Positions 13,910 to 24,797 of a DNA stretch of 64,000 nucleotides are shown piece after piece (position 1 is the first letter of the stretch; each line of letters opens with the position of its first letter). Where the stretch lies: contig WEDG01002106.1 in assembly GCA_017591395.1 (NCBI GenBank), forward strand, positions 158,208 to 222,207, in the 5' to 3' direction. A program made the position numbers and the translations under genes. The notes under the pieces are model-generated. The model was not told where the DNA came from. It did not search any database and was given only the letters and a program-made list of their open reading frames with translations. The stretch comes from Schistocephalus solidus. Lineage: Eukaryota; Platyhelminthes; Cestoda; Diphyllobothriidea; Diphyllobothriidae.

Positions 13910-14490
13910 ACAATTCAGACTTATTAGTAAATATCATAGGCTGAAGGGAGGCCAGTCCACACAATGGAGACCTGAACGCACGGTCGCAAACTTAAACGCT
14001 TGCTTGTCACCGCACGTGGCGTGATCTAAACCTTATGGGCGTCATACAGTGCACTGTCATTTTGACTAACGGGTACTACTTGAAATCATCAAATCTTCAA
14101 GAACATCTTGGGAGCTAATGAACCACATGTAAGTTACACATTTTGGTTTGTTATGGCTCCCTTACCCAGTAACCTGTTATGGAATTGGTCTTCATTATAA
14201 ACGGGATTGGTATTCTCGATTTGGAGGTCCAAGTGGCTGCGGTGACCATTGTGTTATTGCCTGGCTGTAGAGCCGAAATTCCGGTATGCAAAGGACGAAT
14301 CATGTGGGAGCATTACTCATTCAGAATTAAGAAAACGTTTAGTGATGATAGCAGCGAAAAGCACAGTTTTATAGTCAAACTCCCGCAGGCACGTTATAGA
14401 GTGGAAGTCAGATTGGATGCACACATCAACTGCTCGCTCTTTAAAAGCTGTATTTACGACATCATAGACGGCTTTTTTCATAGGTAGATG
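13910..14490. other. No assigned gene; one 102-codon frame
   Basis: The plus-strand frame 14179-14487 (begins MELVFIINGIGILDLEVQV) is largely antisense to the 3' extension of the SINE next to it, so I do not treat it as a gene. Confidence 0.3.
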
Positions 14491-14493
14491 CAA

Positions 14494-14650
14494 TTTGCCA
14501 CCAAAGACAAGGGGGACTGGTTCATTAGCTGTCATCAGCCAGTCGTAACTTAACCCAGGTGGTGCCCCTCCCTAGGCTTAAACACGCAACCCGTTGTTTC
14601 GAAGCCAAACGCTCTAACCAATTAGCAAAGGGCTCGGTGTCCTGCCCGTT
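14494..14650 (-). mobile_element. tRNA-derived SINE, copy 1
   Basis: On the minus strand a tRNA-like head (TAATTGGTTAGAGCGTTTGG, A-box type) is followed by a B-box-like part and the shared body GACTGGCTGATGACAGCTAA, then CAGTCCCCCTTGTCTTTGG. The same body occurs at 27.9, 32.3, 49.9 and 50.2 kb. Confidence 0.6.
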
Positions 14651-15177
14651 GAAATCGGGAATATTTACATTTGTTGATGAAAGCTCACTGATCGCTTTTT
14701 ATACTTTGCTTTAGATAAAACTTTTCCTGACCTTAATGCTTAACACTGGAAATAAGGGGAAATCTCTCAAGGAAAGTTAAATTTTATCATCGTCAAGAGC
14801 ACTTATGCAGCCACGATTGTTTATAGTCAAATGACGATCTCTCTTATATATCCTTTAGCATCCATCCTCACACACTTCAACTCCTTTCCTAGGTCCACGG
14901 TACCCACTCAATGATGCGAACCTTCGACTAAAAACCTCCATATTTATTAGAAATAGATCATGTAGACTGGGAACGTAATAACTTTTATTTAGTTCCCAAA
15001 GAACGTGATCAGCTTATAGTTAACTTTCTTAGAATACCCATTTTCAATGTATGTGAATGCAGCCGTCGCACTCGCCTCAATTGCCCATACAGCTCACGAC
15101 CATTCAGTCACCGCATGGGCAGACATCACCCTATGCACCCCAGTGAAAAGCGGTCCAAACGCCATTAAATGAGCTCA
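14651..15177. other. No recognisable feature
   Basis: Unannotated spacer left of the LINE tail at 15178. No ORF above 60 codons on either strand. Confidence 0.3.
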
Positions 15178-15836
15178 TCCTGCCTACGCATGACAGTTCG
15201 ACCGTCGATTTCGACGAGGCCCACTGTATGCTCCACACCAGGTGGTTCAGGGACGGTTACTTGCGCGTGATTTCGTTTAAAGTGAAAGGAGACTTGCGTT
15301 GCATCTACCACACTCTCTCCTCCTCCCCCACCTGAGCCCGGTGACATGACAGAGTCAAGAAGACCGGAAATGGGGGAGGGTGCAGGTGGCTGACACAGCT
15401 GGAGCCGCCCCTGGGCGTACCACCACACCTGGTTTGGATCCCACTGAGTTGGAGTGGCGTAAAGGCCATATTAAGAAGGAGCCATTGCAGCCTGACTCTC
15501 AGTCCACCAGTCTGCCACTTCACACAAAACACACATTGGGCTGACTACGCGGTTCGAGTTATCCCGTCAGTTGGCAACCTTCCAAGCCACGGCTTTTAGT
15601 GCACCATGAGAGTTTAAAGCGCGTCAGATTTTTATAGTGAGGAAAATGCGCTGAGCTGTTGACCTCACTCTCTCCCCCACCCCCACAATCATACCACCGT
15701 CCGAGCCAGTCAGTTTTCTGATGTGGGAGTGGGCGCATTGGCTGGCGGGTCGGCGTACCCGTCTTCGTGCGCTACAGCACGACCTGGCCCCCATAACGCA
15801 CACACCAGTATTTACTAACTCAGGGGATATGGAGGA
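15178..15836 (-). mobile_element. Solo 3' tail of the C2H2-tailed LINE, inverted relative to the next element
   Basis: This ~660-bp block is the reverse complement of the 3' untranslated tail at 19776-20543. Shared landmarks include CAGTTCGACCGTCGATTTCG at the outer end, TCAAGAAGACCGG, GGAGCCGCCCCTGGGCGTAC, and AGCGCACCGTGATAG-type sequence near the inner end. It stops at a sharp border with the endonuclease at 15837. It is either a separate minus-strand insertion or part of a rearranged insertion. Confidence 0.7.
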
Positions 15837-16550
15837 GCGCGCTACAAGAGGGAAATTGCTGGTCTCAGCGAGACCCGATTCTCTGAGCACGGTCAGCTGA
15901 AAGAGGTGGGCGCCGGCTACACCTTCTTCTGGAGTGGCCAGCCAAAGGCAAAGCGACGCGACGCCGTTGTCGCCTTTGCCATCCGGAACGACATCGTGGT
16001 CCCTCTGGCCTGTCTGCCGCAGGTTAGCAATGATCGCCGGATGAGCCTCCGCCTGCCTCTTCGGGGAGACCAGTTCACCACCATCATCAGCGCCTACGCT
16101 CCCCCAATGACGAGCTCTGATACGGCGAAGGACGAATTCGATGAGGACCTGTACGCCCTGCTGGCAACTGTGCCGAAAGAGGACAAGTTAATTGTCCTTC
16201 GTGACTTCAATGCCCGCATCGGGACAGACCACGCTGCCTGGCAGGGAGTGCTGGGTCCCTACGGTCTTGGTAGCTGTAACGATAACGGCCTCCTTTTTCT
16301 GCGCACTTGTGCGGAACACCTTCTCCTGCTGACCAACACCTTCTTCCGCCTTCCGACGCGGGAGAAGGCCACGTGGATGCACCCCCGGTCGCGACGCTGG
16401 CATATGCTGGACTATGTTCTTGTCCGGAGGCGAGATTGACAGGACGTTCTGGTAACTAAGGCGATCCGCGATGCCAATGGTTGGACAGATCACCGCCTCG
16501 TCATCTCTCAGATGAGGCTCCGACTGCAACCCCGACGACGGCCCTAAGGT
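15837..16550 (+). pseudogene. LINE endonuclease domain, 5' truncated
   Basis: Reads [59 protein letters not shown] and [17 protein letters not shown]. The N-terminal ~40 residues of the domain are missing at the junction with the inverted tail. A TGA at 16437 replaces an Arg codon after RRRD, and a TAA near 16546 lies just before the linker to the RT. Confidence 0.85.
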
Positions 16551-16554
16551 AAGA

Positions 16555-18178
16555 GACCGCCAGGTAAGTTAAATACTCTTTTATTTAATTTGCCTGCTCA
16601 CTGTTTTGATTTCAGCAACCAAATAACTGAGAAACTGGAGAACCTACATGCTTCAGCTGATAATGCTACCGTGGAGACACGATGGTGTCAACTGCGAAAT
16701 GTCATCCCGTCCACCGCCCTCGAAGTCCTCGGACGCGCACACCGACAAAACCAGGACTGGTTTGAAAACAATGACACGTACATCAGCAACTTACTCGCGG
16801 AGAAGAATGGACTACACAAAGCCTACATGGACCTTCGGACTGACGCCACCAAAGCAGCCTTCTTCAGATGCCGGCGCCTTGTACAGCAACGGCTGCGGGA
16901 GATGCAGGATGCCTGGATGATCCGAAAGGCTGAGGAAATCCAGGGGTATGCGGACCGCAATGAAATTAAAAACATTTTCAAAGCCATCAAGGCCATCTAT
17001 GGCCCGTGTATCAAGCGGACCGCACCGCTGCTCAGCTCTGACGGCACAACACTGATAAAAGAAAAATCGCAAATTCTAAAGCGCTGGGCCGAGCACTTAA
17101 GAAGTGTCCTTAATTGCTCATCGGCCATCTCTGATGCTGCCATTGAAAGGCTTTCTCAAGTGAACATGAATAATGACCTGAATCTGCCGCCTTCCCTACC
17201 AAAAACCATCCGGGCCGGGCAGCAGATTTCCAGTGGTAAAGCACCGGGATCCGACGCAATCCCGCCGGAAGTCTACAAGCACGGTGGGCCACGGCTGATG
17301 GCAGAACTCACAACACTCTTCCAGGAGATGTTGCGCCAAGGACAAGTTCCTCAGGATTTCAAAGACGCGACCATCGTCTATCTCTACAAACTGAAATGGA
17401 ACCGGCAACTCTGTGATAATCACAGAGGCATCTAGTTGCTCAACATTGCATGGAAGATCTTCGCCCGTATCATTCTCAATCAGCTGAGCGGTCACCTAGA
17501 GCAGGGCCTGCTCCAGGAAAGCCAATGTGACTTCCGCCGACATCGCGGAACAACCGATATAATCTTTGCCACCCGCCAGCTATAAGAGAAGTGCCAGGAG
17601 ATGCGAACTCACCTATACACTACATTCGTGGATCTAACGAAAGCCTTCGACACGGTGAATCGCGATAGACTCTGGTAAGTCATGCAGAAATTTGGCTGTC
17701 ATGTGGGGTTCTTGCACATGTTGCGTCAGCTTGATGACGGGATGACGGCGTGCGTCACTGACTACGGGGCGGTATCCGAAGCATTCGCAGTGACCAACAG
17801 AGTGAAGCAGGGCTGCGTATTGGCTCCACCCTGTTCAGTCTCATGTTCTCGGCTATGCTGATGGACGCCAACTGTGATGAGCAGCCTGGGATCCGCATCG
17901 CCTACAGAACTGACGGGCACCTTCTCAACAGTCGGCGTATGCAGGCTTCAACGCGCGTGTCTACGACTAGAGTCCATGTTTTGCTCTTCGCGGACGACTG
18001 TGCCCTTAGCACCGGACTGGAGGAGGACATGCAAAGGAGTATGGACCTCTTCGCCGCAGGCTGCGCCGATTTTGGATTAACAATCAGTACAGCCAAAACG
18101 GTTGTCATGCACCAGCCGCCACCCAGCGCGGAATGCAATGCTCCCCGAATCAATGTCAACGTTGCTCAACTCAAAAAA
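16555..18178 (+). pseudogene. LINE reverse transcriptase domain
   Basis: Key motifs are [38 protein letters not shown], motif [24 protein letters not shown], and motif [13 protein letters not shown] at ~17985. In-frame stops lie at 17433 (TAG), 17581 (TAA) and 17678 (TAA). A one-base deletion near 17826 and a one-base gain in the A-run at ~18175 shift the frame. The frame runs straight through PGKLNT near 16570, which looks like a splice donor but is coding. Confidence 0.88.
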
Positions 18179-19690
18179 GGTGGAAACCTTCGCTTATCTA
18201 GGAAGCACGCTGTCACGCAACACGATAATCGATGAAGAGGTTGCCCAACGGATCTCCAAAGCTAGTCAGGTCTTCGGCCGGCTACATGCCCTTATGTGGA
18301 ATCGCCATGGTATTCACCTGAACATCAAACTGAAGATGAACAAGGCCGTCGTCTTGACGACACTCCTTTACGGAGCAGAGACCTGGACCCTCTACTCGAA
18401 CCAAGCCAGGAAGCTGAATCACTTCCAGTTCAGCTGCCTCCGCAGAATACTGAAGCTGAGATGGCAAGACAGGATCCCGGACAAGGAAGTCCTGGAGCGG
18501 ACCGGAATCTTCAGCATGCACGCCATGCTGAGGCAAGTGCAACTGCGATGGAGCGGCCATCTGATAAGAATGGACGACGAGCGACTATCCAAACGACTTT
18601 TCTACGGAGATGTCACTGCGGCTGCTTGCCGACAAGGAGGTCAAAAAGGACGCTACAAGGACACTTTTAAGAAAGCGCTGAAGCAACTGCAAATCAACCC
18701 GGTGACCTCGGAGGACCTCGCCCAAGATAGACCGGCATGGAGAAGATCCGTGAAGACTGGTTTAGCAATCCATGAGGCCAACCGGATCGCCGCCGCCAAG
18801 GCCAAAAGAGCCGCACGAAAGTCACCAGTGCCCCGAATCATCACCGGCAATGTCCAGGCCCTTCCAACATGCCCGCGCTGTCAACGCATCTTCCGCACGC
18901 GAATTGGCCTTGTTGGACATCTTCGGACGCAATGCACCAACAATCCGAAAATTCCAATTTCTACGTCAAATTCTGCCAACACTTCTTCAGACTCCCCCAC
19001 CCTCACTCCGGCATCAATTCCATTACTCCCACCATCATAGAGACCACATCCCAATACTCATCGCCTGTTTCCCCCACCAAGGCAACCACCACTGCCTTCG
19101 CGTACACTACCACCACCACCATCAGCGATGGGGACTCTCTCCTAAACTGTCTTCAATGCGACCGCCTATTCACCTCACGCATCGGCCTGGTCGATCACTT
19201 GCGAATCCATCGTACAGAGACTGGTGAACCAGTGCCTGGAGCACCAACACACAGCAGAGATCGTCACCTCCACTGTCCTCACTGTCCTCGTGCATTTACT
19301 GATCGCGTGGGCTTATTCGATCACATGCGCATCCACGACAACGGAATTCATCGCAATGCCGACAACACCAATACATCATGCACACCCTCCGCTCCTGCCA
19401 TTCATACCGCCACTGCGACCCCCACTACCATGAATGACATCCACCAGCCTAATCCGATTTCTCCTGCCCACAATGCGCCCGCGACTTCAACTCACGCATT
19501 GGCCTGATCGTTCACCTGCGAATCCATCGCACGGAGCCTGGTGAACCTGTGTCTGGGGCTCCGACATACAGTCGCCGCGCCCGCCTTCACTGCCTGTACT
19601 GCTCCCGCACATTTACACACCGAATGGGCCTATAAGGACACATGCACCTCCACGACAACCTGCGGTAAACCACCGGAGGCTAAGCCACAT
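18179..19690 (+). pseudogene. LINE C-terminal domain with C2H2 zinc fingers
   Basis: The first part carries [33 protein letters not shown] and [14 protein letters not shown], typical after LINE reverse transcriptases. Four finger-like units follow: [60 protein letters not shown], and [21 protein letters not shown] near 19600. Linkers such as [13 protein letters not shown] are shared with the other copies. Frames change between fingers, so the domain is broken. Confidence 0.85.
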
Positions 19691-19775
19691 CAGCGCACAC
19701 CATCTACACTAATACATAGACAACACCCTCACAATCATCATAATGTACCTGATAAAATAATTGTTTCCTAGAAAC

Positions 19776-20543
19776 CGTGGCTTGGAAGGCTGCCAATCTG
19801 AGGCTTACACCAGACCACGCCGTCGGCCCAGTGTATGTGCTGTGTGTCGAGTCGCTGACCAGTGAACTTGGAGTCAGATGGCGATGGCTCCTCCATATCC
19901 CCTGATTAAGTAAATCCTGGTGTGTGCGTTATTGGGGCCAGGTCGTGCTGTGGCGTGCGAATACGAGTACGCTGACCATAAGCCAATGCGCCCACTCCAA
20001 CATCAGACAACTGACTGGCTCAGATGGTGGTCTGATTGTGGGGGTGGGGAGAGTGAGGTCAACAGCTCAGCGCATTTTCCTCACTATAAACAATCTGACG
20101 CGCATGAAACTATCACGGTGCGCTAAAATCTCTGGCTTTGAAGGTTGCCAACTGAGGGGATAACTCGGACTGCGTGGGCAGTCCAATGTGTGTTTTACGT
20201 GGAGAGGTTGACTGGCGGACTGAGAGTCAGGCTGCAATGGCTCCTTCATAATATGGCCTTTACCGCACTCCCACTCCATGGGATCGAAACCAGGTGTGGT
20301 GGTACGCCCAGGGGCGGCTCCGGCCGCGTCAGCCACCTGCACCCTCCCCCATCTCCGGTCTATTTTAATCTGTCATGACACCGGGCTCAGGTGGGGGAGG
20401 AGGAGAGTGTGCGGTAGCTGCAGCGCAAGGCTACTATCACTTAAAACTTTTTCACGTGCAAGTAACCGTCCCTGCACCACCTGGTGTGGAGCATACGGTG
20501 TGCCTCGTCGAAATCGGTCGAACTGTCGATGTATAACGCCAAA
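19776..20543 (+). repeat. 3' untranslated tail of the C2H2-tailed LINE
   Basis: Starts right after the coding end at a shared GAAACCGTGGCT motif and ends near CGGTCGAACTG. The same sequence follows the 3' coding end of the minus-strand copies at 45.7 and 59.5 kb, and ends at a target-site duplication in the 44.2-48.7 kb insertion. It is therefore the element's own 3' terminus. Confidence 0.75.
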
Positions 20544-20704
20544 TTATTTAGGAGGTTAAAATCCCAGATCTATTGTTTGCGTAATTCTGAAGGATCTTAA
20601 TAATTTTATATGTGGTTTTGCTATGAAGGTAGCATAAATGCTTCATTTTCATAGTCCTCTGTCTACCAAACTGGGTTTTGAAAAAGATTCAAACGCTGGA
20701 ACAA

Positions 20705-20760
20705 TAAGTATATTGACCTGACGCTTCGGGCTCCGACTTGAACCCATCAGCAGACTGCCA
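20705..20760 (-). ncRNA. Degenerate hammerhead-ribozyme-like motif
   Basis: On the minus strand CTGCTGATGGGTTC is followed by GGAGCCCGAAGCGTC. It aligns base for base with the better motif at 40.13-40.17 kb. The core CTGATGA has become CTGCTGA and GAAAC has become GAAGC, so cleavage is unlikely. Probably a decayed Penelope-like terminus. Confidence 0.4.
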
Positions 20761-20829
20761 CAGAAATGGGGTGAGCAATCTGTTTGGACGAGACTCACTC
20801 CGTCTGGCTTGATGCTGAGAAATGTTTCC

Positions 20830-20856
20830 CCTATGCAGATTCTATTTCTGCATAGG
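20830..20856. repeat. Perfect 10-bp hairpin
   Basis: CCTATGCAGA at 20830-20839 and TCTGCATAGG at 20847-20856, loop of 7. It lies ~75 bp from the hammerhead-like relic. Function unknown. Confidence 0.5.
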
Positions 20857-20927
20857 TGTATGGATAAAATCTTTTTGTCGAAAGTTATTTCATACAGAAC
20901 AGCTTGTGAGACGCATAGTATTTCAAT

Positions 20928-21182
20928 ATGGTAGACGAACGATCCAAGTGCTTCAGCATGACTGTCTTTCGAGGTTTCGCAAGAAAAGAGGAGGTGCTGC
21001 AAGTTCATAGTCGAGAATTGTATAAAAATGCTTCAGCCGAAGGCGTCGAAACGAACCCGTACATAGGAGCGGTTCGTGAAGCAGCATTGGTGAACGAGTT
21101 CCACCAGTTTGCCGGCCTAACGACATCCAAAATTGACAAAATGTTGCAGCGGTGGAGTCAATCCCCAGTCAGGTGGAAGTGA
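20928..21182 (+). other. Unassigned 84-codon ORF
   Basis: Begins MVDERSKCFSMTVFRGFARK and ends RWSQSPVRWK. The composition is protein-like (mixed charge, few repeats), but I recognise no family. It lacks supporting splice sites and may be transposon-derived, being close to the hammerhead-like relic. Confidence 0.2.
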
Positions 21183-24100
21183 CAGATGGAAACAAAAAAA
21201 CTGGGTTTATTCGCTTAAGATACTGAAAGTTCTATAGGTTGCACCTAGTGTGGACGGGCCCTAAACTAGTAAAGCTAGTGATTTTGGGATTTTTAATGAT
21301 ATTTTCCTTTAGGATAACACGAGGGTTATACCATAGTTTTTTGCAGAGTTAATTTTAAAGTTACCGGAATCGTAAGTTCGCATTCAAGTTTCGTCCCTGT
21401 CATACGATAGCACATATTAATAGTGATAAAAAGTTGCTATTACTTTCACTAGGATATACAACATACATCTATAACAATTTTTATCCTCTGAAAAACAAAT
21501 CTTTTCATCGTTATTCACCAGAGACTGGGTAGGACTATCCGGTAGGCTCACCAAGGCAGTGATAAGTGTTTCAATTTAAAAACTGATAAATAATAATGAT
21601 ACCGAATATAATTTTTAATCAATAACATAAAATCTGTACAATTATTTTCATAGACGGTCGTGAAACCAAAAAACGAACAAATTTTTAGTGAGTACAGATG
21701 AACTTTGATTGGGTTAGTTGATTAATATCAGGATTTAAATGAGGCGAAGAAAGTTCACACCAAAAAGTAAATTACGTCACTGACATGAACTCAGTGCATA
21801 ATTGTGCTTGAAAAAGTAGTGCTAGAACATCAAGTAAGTCAACAGGTCAGTTATCGCGGAACAAACAAAACTCTCCTTCTTTTTCTGGATATTAAAGCTT
21901 CGCATATATTAACGTGAAAGAGCAGTGCAATGCTTGTTTTTGTCTGTAGCTCTCTCCCATTTCATCTCTCAGTGACCGAATTTATAATAACCACCAACGA
22001 TTTCGTCTTTTCGCTCTCCAACCTCTGCATCTTGCAACCTGTGAAAGAAACATATTTTTACCATTTTTTCACATATTTGGCTCACAGATAAGCGAAAATC
22101 ACATACTATGTTCATTCTTCACAAGAAAAATCCCTTCACTTTATTGATTGCCGGCAAAGGTTTAAAAGTGATTTTTCGTTAGTTAGCTGTTGTATTCCAC
22201 CCATGCTTTCATGTTGAGCTTACTTAAATCTTGAACTCACGCACCTTGACTCAGTCAAAAACTTCTGAATGTCCTTAATTTTATCAACATTTCTTCATCG
22301 CGTTGATTCTGACCTCTTTTATGATCACGTGGTATTTTTTATTAAATATATGGTCAATGTTAAACGATTCGGAACTCTTAACTTTGATTTGACTTGACTG
22401 TTATGCCTTCATTTCTTCACCCCACGCCAGTCAATCGAACTCCATTATTTCCCAATTTTTCCAACGGATTAGAAATTGGAAAAGCAGCAACAAGGCATAT
22501 CAGCCGATTCTTTATCCTCCTATGCGTGAATCATCTCGATTTTACAATTAGTCTCAAGGATAGGAACACCATGCGATAGGATACGGAGGTCACTTGCACT
22601 CAATGATCAGAACTCGGAGAGATCATTCATACGAATCTGCCTTCGTACCTTCATTAGTTGATTTGCCCCTTGCTGTATGAAAATAACAGTCTCACAATTA
22701 GTGATTTTCCAGGGCTTTCCTTTCCAAAAATCTGAATTCTATGTTTAAACCAATTCTTTCATTAATTGCCTGCCAGAAATGGTTCCTACTATCACCAATA
22801 TCACTCCTGCCGTCATTCCCTGCTTTGAGAAATCAGCACAATAATTACCATTTTGAGGACATTTTTATTAATCTCCATTTTATGTCAACTATGAAGCATC
22901 TAACCGATTGAAAACTTATTGCTTACGGTAGTTTTAAGAAGTCAGACTTGGTCAGATCAGACAAAGTCGGTAAGGAAAAGAAGGGGGTTTTGGAACTAGA
23001 ACGTCTAGAAATGCGAAGGTTTTTGTATAGTGATAGGACTTTTCCACATCACAACGAAAATTAAGATGATGTGGACGAAATTACTGAGCAAATTATCCTA
23101 AATTATCGACGAGCAATCGAACAACCAGCGCTGTAATGGGCAAGGAAACTTTGCTATTTTATGGTCGATGACAGCAATCACACCAGGCCGTGCAAACGGG
23201 AGTGGTCGTGTGGGTTTCCTGGGGTTTCAGCCGATTTAAACAACATTCCAAAGCACGCTCAAGGATTTTTTTAAAAAAGGTCTTCGTTTGTTTTCTTGCT
23301 AATGATGTTAACGTTGACCACCCATCAGAATCACTTTACTGTTATTTATGACGAACCGGTTGGTATAAAGACCAATATTTTCAAAACTGTGGGTCCCCTA
23401 CAGGCAGAAGTCTCCGTCCTAAGCACTGGGCTAAAATGGACTGGAGAGAGCCACTGGCCAGACTGAGGTCTTTCATCTTTTATTTTTTAGCCTTAATGAT
23501 TAATAATATAAATTTTCTGTTGTGCAGATATCGTGACTAGGCTTCCTCCGGAGATTACGCCACAGAAACGGTCTTGTGGGCAAACTACTGTAAGTTATTT
23601 GTTTTCAGTGGATCGAGGGAGTCTGGGCCACCGGTTGAAATTCCGGCTTTTGGCCCCACCGTTTGTAACTTTACGCAGTGACGGAAAATGCGGATTGAGT
23701 TGAACGGCCTTCAGCGGTTACTTTTTTCTATCTTCACTTACGCCAATTTATCTGTTGTATTTTGAGTGCAATTTTAATGGGCGAGCACAAAGACACCTGA
23801 AATCCAGGCTATTTTCAAATTGAATTATGAAGACAGAAAACAGCATCCCTCCCCTCTTCTGTATTTCTTCGCGCACGGAGAAGCAGCCTAAGCATAGAGG
23901 GGTAAACTTGACCTGTGCTACCATACCACGCTGTAAAACTGACCTTGTTCGGGTAGTCTCTGGAACCTGCATTCACACGCCTCGTTTTGCTTCATTGTGC
24001 CTTATCGCCTATTGCGTTTTCAAGCAACATATTTTCATCTATTACACTGTATTTTAAGAACTAGGATATCACATTTTTCCTATTGAGTTTCGGAAAATAT

Positions 24101-24409
24101 TCACATTGCCGTGTATTTTCGACTCGCCATTTGTGTTACGAGGCGAAAAGAAGCACCTGATAAGGCATCACGAAAGTTTGTGGTGGCGCCGAATCCTGTC
24201 GTTCATCTTTGTATTAGAATCATTATGGGGACGGAATGCTTCAGGCTCATAATCTTTTCGATATTTCACCGTCGGTAAATATACCTTAAGCAAAAGAACT
24301 CCACGTTTGTCCAAGTCAATGCACCAGGTGAAAATCGATAATTTGATTTTTTAAACCACCACTGAAGCATGTGCGTTTTAAGCGTAACATTAGCTCAGCC
24401 CTTGACAAG
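21183..24409. other. Intergenic region upstream of the Ig gene
   Basis: AT-rich, with no transposon homology recognised. Around 23846-24054 one plus-strand frame reads HRGVNLTCATIPRCKTDLV after a possible phase-1 acceptor. It resembles the first half of the Ig modules of the next gene (compare [16 protein letters not shown] in its last exon) but has no proper second half. It may be a relic module or chance. The promoter of the Ig gene should lie in the last part; no TATA or initiator stands out. Confidence 0.35.
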
Positions 24410-24797
24410 ATGTGGTGGATTTTTTTCTATTTGCATATTTTCAGCACCGCCAGGTGCGAGGACGTTAGTTTTATCGTAGCTAGGCGTTTTCCCAAATTGA
24501 CGCCAAACAAAACCATCTACCGGATAAACGACATCATATTGGGTTGCAGCATACATGCAGAAGTGCTAAATCAGGCTGGTTTCATATTTGAACGTGCGCA
24601 GGAACACCAGGTTCCAATAAGAATTCAAGTTACGGAGCATACTCGCCATGGAGAAGAGGTTCTGTTTGAGAGCGATTATGGAGACCGCGTCGGTATGCCG
24701 GAAATTCTAAAGAGATATAAAGGCAAGAATCTTGGCGTCTACGCAGTCTGCATTGCCAAGGACACATCACAGTATAAAACAAAACTTCTAATTGATG
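24410..24797 (+). CDS. Ig gene exon 1: signal peptide and Ig-like module 1
   Basis: ATG at 24410 opens a hydrophobic leader, cleaved probably after ARC. The module has first Cys in [12 protein letters not shown] and second in [15 protein letters not shown]. The exon ends GAT G|GTATGT (phase 1). An in-frame upstream extension to 24371 would need a non-ATG start, so the MWW start is preferred. Confidence 0.8.

Larger units (their letters stand above)
15837..20543 (+). mobile_element. Nearly full-length dead LINE (endonuclease, reverse transcriptase, C2H2 fingers, 3' tail)
   Basis: Order: endonuclease (15837-16550), reverse transcriptase (16555-18178), C-terminal domain with C2H2 fingers (18179-19690), 3' untranslated tail (19776-20543). 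Other copies of the family in this window lie at 9.6, 34.3-36.7, 44.2-48.7 and 58.7-60 kb. The copy lacks the first part of the endonuclease, as expected for 5' truncation by target-primed reverse transcription. At least five in-frame stops and several indels inactivate it. I place it among RTE/CR1-type LINEs from the RT layout; the exact clade is not settled by inspection. Confidence 0.85.

Noticed and set aside
16568..16615. GTAAGTTAAATACTC...TTTTGATTTCAG in the LINE looks like a short intron
   Set aside because: The frame continues through it as PGKLNTLLFNLPAHCFDF, and the 34-36 kb copy has the same coding stretch ([19 protein letters not shown]). It is coding sequence.
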